Positions 21,310 to 31,466 of a stretch of DNA of 64,000 bases are shown in pieces. Within the stretch, counting starts at the first letter, position 1. The number at the start of each line of letters is the position of its first letter. Origin of the DNA: Chytridium lagenaria (Eukaryota; Chytridiomycota; Chytridiomycetes; Chytridiales; Chytridiaceae); contig JAHLKC010000050.1 in assembly GCA_025449115.1 (NCBI GenBank), positions 1 to 64,000 of the forward strand, in the 5' to 3' direction. Position numbers and translations under genes: made by a program. The notes below the pieces were generated by a model. It saw only the letters and a program-made list of their open reading frames with translations, made no database searches and was not told where the DNA came from.

Positions 21310-22214
21310 TCAGTCTTTTGAGCTAAACGATCGGACTCGTCGACGGGAGATGTAAGATAATCATCAGGAATAGCAGCGACTTGTGCGGCAAGAATAGTCA
21401 AGGAGTGACGTTGGGATAAGGTAAGGTTAACTGGGGGATGATGAGGACCACGGCGGATGGCTGCGGGTGTATTAAGAGGGGTGCCTAACGCAAGAGAAAC
21501 CAACGGAGAGGGTGTTGGTGAACAGCCTGAACCAAGGAGTTGAACCTGGAATACAGGAATACACGTCGGTGCGGCAGGATGAGGTAATAACGCGTGAAGC
21601 GGGACATCAGAAGAGCCTGCAGCGGTGCCAGGATGGATATACCAAGCGTACAAGCTAGGAGTATTGACGCGAGAACGCCAATCAGATGGATGGAGTGAGA
21701 CGGCAAGAGGAGGCGCCATACTAAAGCGTGCAAGAAGATGTTGGACGGCGGGAGGTGCGTCACTAGGTAAAAGTATAATACTCGACAAAGAATGTTGAAT
21801 TAAAATCATTAAAATTGTGACGGCGTCGGTTGGGGATGTCCAACATAAAGTATGAGGGGACCACGAAGGAAGTACAGACGTGGCATCAGAGGAAACAATT
21901 GAACTATAATTAATAAAAGGCATGCGTTCAGATAAAACTAAGGTTTTATTCACTTCAGGTGTAAGAACAACGGGTCCCAACGTGTGAACGGAAGGGAAGA
22001 AGTGATGTTGAATAGAAAAAAGAAAAAGGTCAGGAATAACGCCATCAGGATGACAATATAAGGGTGATGGTGTTAAGGTGGAGTCTTCAACACGCCGCCT
22101 ATGAGGTGGATTAGAAAAAGTTAAAGACTCAGGCTTACTTTTCCACATTTCTAAAAGAAGTTTGGCTTGCGAAGCGTCGGGACATTGGCGGAACATGTGA
22201 GGGCCATCACACAT
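21063..22214 (-). CDS. Gag: zinc knuckle and Pro-rich region
   Basis: A minus-strand open frame of 383 codons whose in-frame upstream codons complete a zinc knuckle, CHMCDGPHMFRQC (22182-22220; spacing CX2CX3HX4C). Knuckles of this kind bind the genomic RNA during packaging. The frame then runs through about 330 residues rich in Pro, Ser, His and Leu, with no catalytic motif. Those residues separate the knuckle from the protease by far more than is usual. The last 100 or so codons may be a shifted frame (see the neighbouring segment). The start is not an initiation site, because Gag enters from upstream. Confidence 0.7.
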   Translation of the reverse strand: MCDGPHMFRQCPDASQAKLLLEMWKSKPESLTFSNPPHRRRVEDSTLTPSPLYCHPDGVIPDLFLFSIQHHFFPSVHTLGPVVLTPEVNKTLVLSERMPFINYSSIVSSDATSVLPSWSPHTLCWTSPTDAVTILMILIQHSLSSIILLPSDAPPAVQHLLARFSMAPPLAVSLHPSDWRSRVNTPSLYAWYIHPGTAAGSSDVPLHALLPHPAAPTCIPVFQVQLLGSGCSPTPSPLVSLALGTPLNTPAAIRRGPHHPPVNLTLSQRHSLTILAAQVAAIPDDYLTSPVDESDRLAQKTEWVSLVSSIPPPPRSTVRADPPSMTAWLMCLLYLHRRHHFTCFTSRCPSLITFFDDRLPHLSPLLTSHRTLGCFIWTSSMGL

Positions 22215-23481
22215 ATGACAACGAATGGTGGACTCACGAGGGCCGGTAGGGTGTCAGGTGGGGTAGAAGGACGTCCAGAGAAGGCAGAGTTTTGACGATT
22301 GATGAGGGGGTCGGGTTGGTAAGTTCCTCGACGATAACGGTCGGCATGGCGGTGGAAAGCTTGGGCGACCTTATAGTCGGGAGTAGCAGAGGTTTCAGCG
22401 GTGTAAATCTGAAAGGCGTGGGTTTCGAAGCGATCGTAGGTAGCGGCTGAATCGTCAGGTAAAGGTACCAGGTCATCCTCGTCGGCATCCAGAAGGGTTT
22501 GGATGGTGTAGTCAAAAAGGTGAGTCTTCACATCTGGGCGGCGACGTCCAATTTGGTTGACCGCGGCTTGAACGCGAGCATCAACCATGCGAGTAATATC
22601 AGCTTCAGTCATGCTAGGTATGGAGGAGGTTCCAGGTCGGGAGGGGATGTTTTTGAACAACTGAGTGATAATATCCTCGGTAGTAATGTCGGGACTGTCC
22701 CAGGGAAGCTGGATGGTAACGCCAGAGGAATTTCGGTAAGGGAAGAAGGTGGACTTAGCAAGAGCACGCCATTGAGAATCCTGGCAACCCTGGATGAAGA
22801 TATCCTTGATGGTAGCATCATCCATGCGTAGCGAAAGGGAAGGAGTCCGTTTTCGTGAACAAGGTGGAGGAGTACGGAGTCAGCAGCGTCGGCAGTGGTG
22901 AGTGGCCAGTCGACAGACCTCTTAATGGCCTCCTTCCAGTCGGTTTTGGTGTAGAATCGACAGGATTTACTGACTTGAGCGACAAAAGCATCCCAGGTAA
23001 GGAACATGTGAACCTTGGTAGCGAGGTCAGCAGCCTGACCAGTAAACCACTGAGGAGTCTTCACGGAATTCCAGGCATCGTCCCAAGAAGGGAAAGGAGC
23101 AAGAGCAGTCGTTACGGCAGGAGTTGTGGGAGGAGCAACAAAGGGAGTAAGAAGTTGCTCAAGTTGAGCAAGGAACTTCCAGGTCTCACGAGGACTCGAA
23201 CCATCGTAACGAAGACCAGCTGTGCGCTTCTGCGCTTCCTTGATGCGAGAGCCCATGATGGGGATGGAGAGCGAGGTGGGAGTGGTATGGGGTGAAGGAG
23301 ACGAAGATGAAGAAAATCCAAAAAAAAGATTGTCAGATTTTTTATTGGGGGGTGAAACGTTACCAAACCGAGGTGGCGTAAGATCAGACTTTATCGCAGG
23401 TGAGTGAGTGAAAGGTTCAACTTTGACAAGGGGTGGGATATCACCGGATTGAGGAGTTGGATCAGGAAAGGGACAACGCAC
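22151..23481 (-). CDS. Gag core
   Basis: Two minus-strand frames (22609-23481 and 22151-22825) that join near 22,830, where one frame reads VHENGLLPF and the next MDDATIKDIFIQGCQ. The combined segment is Trp-rich and helical (GQAADLATKVHMFLTWDAFV; DWKEAIKRSVDWPLTTADAA), with a basic region (AAVNQIGRRRPDVKTH). This is the character of a Ty3-type capsid. The IKDIFIQG phrase and the zinc knuckle that follows in a third frame support Gag. A Pro/Ser-rich N-terminal part (from 23481) includes SPPNKKSDNLFFGF. The frame breaks are single-base and could be assembly errors. Confidence 0.7.
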
Positions 23482-23545
23482 GGAAGGCGGGGACGAAGAT
23501 AGTATTAGAAAGAAGATGGTGACGGGAGATCCATGGTAATAGGAC

Positions 23546-25790
23546 TTACATCAACAGGAGACGGAAGATATGGGACTGAAGAGATGGAGGATCAGCGGGG
23601 CTGAAGGCATATGAGGATGCGGGGACATATCCGGCTGGTGTAAACTGATCAATAAAGTTGAAGGCTTTGATCATGTCAACACTACCTGTGTAGTCGGTAA
23701 AGCCAGTGGGTGATGCGAGGAGACCAGGAGGTGCGGGTGGTCGAAAATCGTCAAGCATGAGGAGCTCGAGAGTGTCGGCATCCAGAGAAGGAACGGGATA
23801 ATCGCCAGGGGGAATGACACGAGAATCGCCTATAAGGTAAGGAGCGAGTAAGGCGATGAAGGATGCCCAGAGGTGGTTAGAAGCACGCGGTGAGGGAGGA
23901 GGTAAGGGGAAGCATGCGGGAAGGGATGACGGCGTAAATACTTATCGAGAAAAGGATTCCAGATTGGGAGGAATCGTCCGTAAAATAACGGGCAGTAATG
24001 AGGTGCAGAGAAATAACGAGGTCGGTAAGAGAAGGTATGAGAGAAATAGCAAACCATCGGTCACCAGCAATATGAAAACGTACAGGGAAGTAATAAAACG
24101 TTTGCGGGAGCGTACGAGCCGTTCGAATCATAAAAGACTGAGACGACGCGAGGTAAGTATCAGGTAACTGAATAACGAGCTGGAAAATGGCGATAATGTA
24201 AAAGTTAAAAGGATTCATCAGCTCTGCAGAAAAAGGGCGATACTCGTGAGGAGGTCCAGGTAGATGGAGTGGTCCAGATGAAGTTGGATTAAGCGGTAAG
24301 ATAATGTAAAGATCAGTAGCACCGACTGTATGAAGGTGACGAATAAAAGCATTATATGCGTCGGTGGTCGGGCGACGAGGGAGAGCAACAGAAAAGGTGG
24401 TGGGATTAGACCATCGTCACGAGTAGGTGATCCAAAAAGGAAGTCGGATAAGCTATACACGGCGGAGGCAAGGAGAACGAGGCCGTCGTCAATACTGCAA
24501 CCGATCACAAACCGGATAGTAACGTTGGAAGGGTCGTCGGGGAGGTAATCAACGACGATAAGATGAGGAGATACCTGATCCTCATCATGGATAAGTAAGG
24601 GAACAAATACGCGACGATAAGGGTCGAGTAATCTCTTAAAGAAAGCACAGAAAAAGGCATAATGAATTAAAAGACAAAACTTAATCTTTTATTAGAGTAC
24701 TTCAAGAAAAACTCACTACAAGTGAAGCAAACAAATTCAACGAGTAGGTTAATAACGTGAAACAGAATCACGAAAAGTAAGAAATTACTCAAGAGCAGTA
24801 TCACCGTCGGCGTCAACAGGAGAAACAGGAGCTCAGAGGAAGAAGCAGTAGTCACTCGCGGAGAAGAAGAGTGATGAGGAGTAAAAGAAAAGACAGGGTT
24901 TGTGCGAACCAACTCTTCAAGGGGGGTCACAAGACGGAAAGGGAGGGTGAAAGCCTCAGAAGATTCCCACCCAGGAGGAAGAACAACAGAGTTAGAACTA
25001 GAGTCCCAAAAAGAAGAGAAGTTTTTAACAAGGCACCCAACTCAGCGTCGTGGAGACCGTAAAAGTGGGAGGGAGAGCACTAAGGAGTTTACCGTGACCA
25101 GCAGATCGAATTTGGCGAAAAATACTACCCAATCGACGAGACAAAGTCCGACGTAATTCGCGATGACTATAGAAAATCTCGTCAAGGAGACCAGCAAGAC
25201 TAGCAAGGGAGGAGGTTCGAGCGACGTACTCCTCGGGGAGGTGGGCAATGATCTCAGGAGAGGTGGGATCAAGGTAGTGAAAATGGCGCAAACTATGAGA
25301 TAATCGACCAAAACCTTCGGCAAGAGAGGTAGGGGCCGGAGGAGGTGGAGGGAGAGGAGTAGGCTCACGACGTTCACGGACGGGAGGAGTAGGAGGCTCA
25401 ACTAGAAAGTGGTTGAGAGACGATAAGAAATTAATAAATGCAAAAAAAATACGCAAAAGTGAGAATATGTTACCAGCAGAAGGGACTGGAGCAACAGAAG
25501 TGGTGGAGGAACCAGCTTGCTTGAGGGAGGACAAGTAGTTGGTGAGGTCAGAACCAGCAGCTCCAGTGAGGATAGCGTGAGAGAGGAGGGTGAATTCCAA
25601 AGTCTTGGCTTTATCTTCAATGGCGTTGTTGTTCAGGATGCTCTGAACCAAGTTGAGGTACCAGCAGTGGCACTGAAGGACTGATCGACAGCGTTACGCG
25701 TGCGTGTGTTGATGCCGTGGCCTCCAATGTAAGGAGCGTGACGTTTAGGGCCAGATCTCTTTTGTTGATGCGGATGCACTATCGTAAATA
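23546..25790 (-). CDS. Unrecognised 5' coding region of the retrotransposon
   Basis: A chain of minus-strand open segments (25025-25651, 24667-24930, about 24,220-24,650, 23830-24218, 23546-23830) that read as protein but in changing frames. Recognisable stretches include NAIEDKAKTLEFTLLSHAIL, SIDDGLVLLASAVYSLSDFL, TVGATDLYIILPLNP and GDRWFAISLIPSLTDLVISL. The region could encode 650-750 residues. I recognise no domain, and no membrane pattern is convincing. About 25,400-25,470 has GTAACATATT...CACTTTCTAG, a good GT-AG intron in an otherwise open frame, and a second candidate lies near 24,700-24,790. It lies between the 5' LTR and Gag, a place where extra ORFs are rare in Ty3 elements. Confidence 0.5.
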
Positions 25791-27000
25791 TACGTCAAAA
25801 AAATCCGAAGTTAAAAAATACGAGGTTTATGTAAAAAATTCGGGCAGAGGTTCAGCCTACAATTGGCTACAATAACACTTGAGATGCTGCAAGCTGAAAC
25901 TGTGTCAACTGCCTCGCACAAAGGGAGATCTCAACAAAATAAAGAAGAACTAGGAGGAGTTGCTGGCTCAGAATAAAGATTCCGGGCAACTCTAGCTCCT
26001 TCACACCGGAGTGTCACGCAAAACCAACCACCAAAGGTATTGGAATGGAAGGAATGCAACGTCCTTGAAGCCAGAGGAACGTTTATGGCAGATACTCTGA
26101 CCAAAAATAAAATAAAAGGAAAAGAGATGATTGAAATCCCAGTGATCCTTAATAATTCCAGAATACTAATAATGATCCTGAAAGAATCCAGGATGAAGAT
26201 TATCCAAGATAACGAGATTTCGAAGTCCAGATGAGAAAAACCTCGAAAAATAAATCCTGCAGAGTTTCTGCCTATAATGGTCAAAAACAAAAATCCTGCA
26301 GAGGTTCTAGGTGATCCTGAGTCTAAAAAGAATCCTTAAAAGTCCTCGAAATCTGTAGCCTCCTGAACGAAATCCTGCAGAGGTTCCAGATGGAGAGGTC
26401 CTGATGAAACAAAGATGTCTCACACAGGCAAATTGGTGTGGGGAACAGAAATAAAGACACCAAAACAAATGAAGCAAATCTAAGCTACAACAAAGCAAAG
26501 TACTCAAACTCACTAGTTAACCAGAAGTAGGGTAGGCAAGGAGGGCACTAGATGGCAGGTAAGCAGCAGGGATCTGATCAAAAGAAAAAAGTAAAGACAA
26601 AGTGAAGGAATTGTCAAAAAGATGGGGTAGATGGTTATTAAGTAAAAACGGGCTACTTAAGGAGACCCCTCGAAAAATGATCCGATCTCGACGCGACCGC
26701 TTTCGCTGTGCTCGCGTGATTTTTCTCTACAACATATGTAAGAATCATAAGGATCTGAGAGAAAAAAGTGGAAAAATGGAATCCGAAAACTTAGGCTAAT
26801 CTTTAGCCACTTCAGGAGACCCATCGAAAAATGGTCGGAATTCGACGATCTAACTTGCGTTCGGTAGCGCCGACGGTGTTCTATACTGTGTCCAAGTATC
26901 ATGTAATAGTATAAAGAATTGACGGCGAACGAAAACGAAAACATAAACTTAACAAGTTTGATCCAGATGATGAAAAAGGAGATCACCAGATCCTCACATT

Positions 27001-27015
27001 AGGTTGGGCCCCCAA
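27001..27015 (-). other. Candidate primer-binding site
   Basis: Directly inside the 5' LTR the minus strand reads TTGGGGGCCCAACCT. Primer sites begin TGG, complementary to a tRNA CCA end, and TGGGGGCCCAACC fits that form with a one-base spacer. The matching tRNA cannot be named from this window. Confidence 0.35.
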
Positions 27016-27988
27016 TGTGAAATCTCTGGGCACGCTCCGTGGACTCTAAGTCCATAGGAGGAGATCACAAGATGTCATTACATGTCTAATAAAGATTAGC
27101 AGTAACAAGTCTACTCATTAAAGAGCTATTACACTCAATGTTAGTAGTATGAATTTAAGGTGTGAGGATGAAGTGATTCTAAAGGGGTTTTTTCTAAGGG
27201 TTTCCAACAATGCCGATCAATGAAGATACTAGGGTGACAAAGCTCTAAGCTATGTCTAACAACCATTATGGTGTCAATCTACAAGACTCTTCCAACAACT
27301 TATTTATATAACCCATTACCTATGCAAACCAGCAGTCAAGTCGTATTTCCACGCGCTCCCAGGTGGTGGAGTCGTTTCAGGACTCAATGGCATGCATAAG
27401 AGGGGGAATAGCGTAGCGTACTTGCCTGTCATCGTCCATGAGCATCAGGAGGGGCATTGAAGGAGTTCTCATTCAAGAGCATGTCACAACATCCCGTGCC
27501 ATGGTACACTTTACGACTTAACTAAAACAGGGCCCATTCCAAGTAAGAGGCAGATAGAAAGACATGGTGTCATATAAGCAATGTGGGGGGGAAGATCATG
27601 CACAAACAGGACAGGATATGATGATTTTTGTGGGGACAACTTCTCTCTCAGTTTATTATTAATTTTGCTGCTGTAAATAAGTTAGTCAAAAAAGGATATA
27701 GTAAACAACAAAACAAACAAGAAACGAGAAAAATATAAACAATAAACACATAAACCCCTATATACATAAGTACGTCTGCTCGTTCCTAACGCGCTCATAT
27801 AACTCTAAACAAATACGCATTAGTGACGTCAGTCGTAATTTGACAACAAAGTATCATCATATAAGAGAACACGTACTCTTGGAAATATAAGTGACGCCTA
27901 GGCTAAGACAATCATTTATAGTCATTATATCTTTTATTTATAGTAAAATATATCACGTGAAATATAAGAGAACCTTCAATATTTCACA
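27016..27988 (-). repeat. 5' LTR (right)
   Basis: A 973-bp copy of the left LTR with one visible difference (C at 27522). It should contain the element's promoter, including the TGACGTCA palindrome at 27824-27831. It is followed by the right ATAT target copy at 27989-27992. Confidence 0.95.
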
Positions 27989-27992
27989 ATAT
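27989..27992. other. Target-site duplication, right copy
   Basis: ATAT directly after the CA that closes the right LTR, matching 12302-12305. Confidence 0.75.
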
Positions 27993-28394
27993 GCCATCCC
28001 GATGTTCGGAGTGGGAGTAGCGGCACATAAGAAGCCCGTGGATGGATGAGACAATAGAAACAACACGGGTTAGGGGACAATAGAAACAACAAGTTAAAAC
28101 GGTTATAAGGAGCGGTAACAGAGACCTGACACATTCATTGGAGCGGGATGGATTCCCTTCTCGTAGAACCCTTTCCCCTTGTCACTTTGGACCTACTTAT
28201 GAGGCATTTCCCTTCATTTTCCCCCTTCTACTAACGATCAGAACGAAACACAAACCACACACACCAAATCCTTGCATCCCTTAACGGATGAGTAGGGCTT
28301 TATTCTCGACTCTGGAGTACATCCAGGGAGTTAGTATCGTCACTTACAATGTGGTTCTCTGTATGTTGAGGCTGAGCAGAGGAGGCCACTAGAG

Positions 28395-29492
28395 AGACTT
28401 CACACCAGTACAGAACGGTCATCAGCGAGGTGGACAGTGCCTTCCTCACCTGGAGGTAGGAGGATAAGCTTGTCAAACAGATCGGCAATAGGAGACATCC
28501 AGGCAGAAGCTCCAGAACAACAAGACCACTGAGTTTGATGTGAACTGCTGAATGAGCTAGGAAGCGTTCAACAATTGTCTCGTTGAGTTCACAAGTAACC
28601 GTCGGAACAGTCTGGCAAGGAACTATAGCAGCATTTTCACGAAGATGCTTTCTCACGATAGAGGAAATCTCATTCTGAGTCAGCGGGATCTCCACGCAAT
28701 TAGCTTTCCTGGAGGCTTTTCTGTTTTGAAGAAGTCGGAACCTCTTTAGTGTCAAATTCACTATCAACATCCATGGCTTGGGAGGCCGCAGATGCTTTGC
28801 CAGAGGCTCGGTAAGCCTTAGCCTGCTCATCAAGCATGGCCTTCAAAGTCGGGCAATTGGATGCCTTATGACCTTTCTGGGATACCGTGCACTTGGTGCT
28901 TGCCGTCGGCGTCTTATGAGTCTTCCTCTTCTTGACGCCACCCTCAGCTGTCTTGGACTGCTTTTGGGCGCGGCATTCAAAGTCGTTGTGCATACAGTTG
29001 CCGTGGATCTTGCAGTGCTTTGAGACCTTCGGAGTCGACGACTTCTTCTTTTTGGCGTCAGCCTTAGAAGATTTCGCTTTCGCTGCTCTAGCATGCAACA
29101 TATGGTTCTCAGAGAGCGATGCGTTGGCGCGGAGTAGCTTGAGCGCGGTCTGAATCTTGGTACGGAACTGATTCACACCTTGAGCATAGAAGTCCTCGGG
29201 GGGAATGTCGTCAGGAGCAACAGTGGGAAGGAACGACGACAAACCCCCATTGTTGACAGCAACGGAAAATACCAGTAAACTCAGGGACTGCCAGACAGTT
29301 GTTAGTAAACTTGGCGACCAAGAGATCAAGACTCTGCCTGCCATTGGAAACGTTAGGATAGATCCTCTGATGAGCATCAATAAGGTCAAGGATCTGATCA
29401 ATATAGCGGATTATATCGGTTATAGTAGCAGTGGGACCAACCCTGAGGGAGGCCATAGAGAGTACTTTACACCTACCATTGTTGATGTACAT
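28395..29492 (-). pseudogene. Decayed Gag/protease fragment of another retrotransposon
   Basis: Minus-strand segments in changing frames. 29211-29492 and 28700-29401 read as Gag: IYPNVSNGRQSLDLLVAKF, a Lys/Ala-rich basic tract, and a metal knuckle KHCKIHGNCMHNDFEC (CX2HX4HX4C). A shifted frame at about 28400-28550 reads CSGASAWMSPIADLFDKL followed by GTVHLADDRSVLV. That is the (D)SGAS...M...LF pattern of Ty1/copia-type proteases, with the first Asp apparently lost. The Gag is unrelated by eye to the Gag of the 15.7-kb element. No reverse transcriptase remains. It abuts the oppositely oriented chromovirus remnant near 29,450. Confidence 0.55.
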
Positions 29493-29999
29493 CCTGAAGA
29501 TCCCAATTTTAAATTGAGCGTCTCGCTGACCATGATATCGACAAAAACGGCTGTGTTTATCAATACTCCATTAAGTATGTAGGACAAGGGTCCCATCAGA
29601 ATTGCTGGTACCTTGAAGCAGATCTCCCTAAGCTACTCGTTGAGGATCATTGGAATGATGTCCTTATTTGCTCTCCCTTCAAGCATAAGGCCAAAGCTTT
29701 ACGGGCCCCCTAAAGCACGCAGCCGTCCTTGAAAGATTGTCAATCCCCCTGGTAATCCACCACCACCTACTTTACCTCAACCCCCTGTAATTGTTGGACC
29801 ACCATTGACTTGCCGACTCTCGTGAGCCCTTCTGGTTTTTCTGCCAAATTCCCTCAACGAAAACGTGGTCGCCCTCCAAGGCTCCCCTCGTACCTTTCAC
29901 TATGCGGACTCGTGCCTGCACAAAGGACGCTGAGCTCATGACCCAGAAGAACATAATGATTTCCACTTTAATAGCGATAGTGAGTTATCTTCTGATTAA
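29450..29999 (+). pseudogene. Decayed 3' end of a related chromovirus
   Basis: On the plus strand, VDVHPEDPNF is followed after a frame break by ERLADHDIDKNG, then YVGQGSHQNCWYLEADLPKL. This aligns closely with the chromodomain of the 15.7-kb element (YLGQGSHQNKWYLESDLPKL). A stop follows near 29,713. The final piece reads HNDFHFNSDSELSSD and ends at TAA (29997-29999), matching the acidic terminus NHGFRFNSDDDSDS of the intact element. This is an older insertion of the same family in the opposite orientation, now fragmentary. Confidence 0.75.
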
Positions 30000-30046
30000 C
30001 TCATCTTGTTTCCTGGTTTAAGCCCTCTGCCCTAATTGGGCTTCGC

Positions 30047-30700
30047 TTAAAAACTGGGAGAACGTGAAAGGTTCAATAAAATGATATTACACTGTAAGCA
30101 TATTTCCAAGATGCCATATGTACGGCTTTTCTTTTACCCCCTCCTGCTTGTACACTAACGAAGTCTTTAGGATTCGTCAAGGTATGTCTTAACTTACCTT
30201 CCACGGTATTCAGGTTTTCCCACAGCTTTGTAAATATGTCGCAGCTGGGTTTTTTCTGTTTACTGCCCTTCTGTATCTTGGGCCTTTGTACTTATTTGTT
30301 TATATCTCCTCTCTTCCCTACACTCCTTTACACCCTGTTTATATGTAAATTTATTATTTGTTTATGTTTATTAGGAGTGTGGGTTATACAAATAAAGAGA
30401 GAGAAGTGATGCCATCTCAAAACCTGTCCCCAGTCCTGTCCAGGTCCAGGTCCAGGTCTTCTCCAATACACACGCGCCTACCTCTGGCACCAAGGTCAAA
30501 GAAACGGCGATTCAGCAAAAAGGTCGTGTGAAACTACGGCCTCCTACCATGTATCCAAAAAGTTTCAATAGGACAAGTACCTTCCAATGGTACATAGAAC
30601 CTCTTTGACCGTCTGTTTTTCGTACTTTGATTCTGTTATCTTACCCTTAAGTGTCTCTGAATAAAGTCTCCGTCACCCCCCAACGAGCCATAAGTGTCGC
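30047..30700 (+). repeat. Probable polypurine tract and LTR remnant
   Basis: CTTAAAAACTGGGAGAA (to 30062) is followed by CGTGAAAGGTTCAATAAAA. This matches the intact element's polypurine tract and LTR start in order and spacing, right after the decayed chromodomain. The far end of the LTR is not identifiable, so 30700 is a guess. Confidence 0.5.
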
Positions 30701-31466
30701 ATTGTATTTATATATCATTTTTTTAGAACATTTCTTTCACATTCTACTTTGTAACTGTTAGTAAAATATCTGATCATAAAAAGTATTAACATTAATATCT
30801 TGAACAATTGTTTCAGGTTTTTATTTTTTGCATATTTATTATGTTAATATTGTTTATTATTATTCATTCCTATTGAATTCATTCATCTTGTGTCGTTGTT
30901 ATTTCCTTGTTTCTGAATTGATAAATTTTTGCAGAATATCTTTCTTTTTGATCATGAATATTTCTAAAACAGCTGCACGAGGATTTTGCTTGTATGACTT
31001 TGATCAACCTTTGGGCTTTGATTGAGATTCGAGTCAATTGACATTTCTGATTATTTATTAAATAATTTAATATTTTGTGATAAAAATATATCCGTTCCAG
31101 CATGGAATATTTTTCAAAAATACATGATAATGGTTGTTCAGATATTTCTCAAACCCACCAACAAACCCCTCCTTTACATGAAACAGAACCACCACCAACA
31201 CGACACCACCAATACCACCTCCACCTATACTACCACCACCAACAGTACCACCAACAAGGAACCCCGTCGTCCTCAGCTCAACTCAACTCCCCCGCACCCC
31301 GCCAACCCCACCGATACACGTCTTTGGCCACAGACACTGGAAGCGAAAAGTGGATCAAAGTGGGGAGAGACGTTTGCTGATTGAATAAACGGGACTTCAC
31401 AGAAGCAGAAATATTAGGAAAAGAGGGGTGAGGCCTCATAGGACCACCTACATCATTGCCTGAGGA
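30700..31466. other. AT-rich interval before the transcription factor gene
   Basis: Mostly AT-rich DNA. From about 31,100 to 31,384 two overlapping plus-strand frames are His/Gln/Thr/Pro-rich and could be an upstream exon of the transcription factor, but no splice path is clear. Confidence 0.35.

Larger units (their letters stand above)
12306..27988 (-). mobile_element. Full-length Ty3/gypsy chromovirus, 15.7 kb
   Basis: The element is bounded by two 973-bp direct repeats opening TGTGAAAT and closing ATTTCACA, with a 4-bp target duplication. All coding segments read on the minus strand, so the 5' LTR is at 27016-27988. In element order: an unrecognised 5' coding region; Gag with a zinc knuckle; a linker; retropepsin; reverse transcriptase; RNase H; an ASCH-like segment; an AP endonuclease; integrase; an extra segment; and a chromodomain. 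RT-RNase H before integrase plus a chromodomain places it in the chromoviruses of Ty3/gypsy (Metaviridae). Common chromoviruses are about 5-7 kb, so this one is unusually large. LTR identity implies recent insertion, yet the frames are broken in many places (see findings). Confidence 0.95.
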
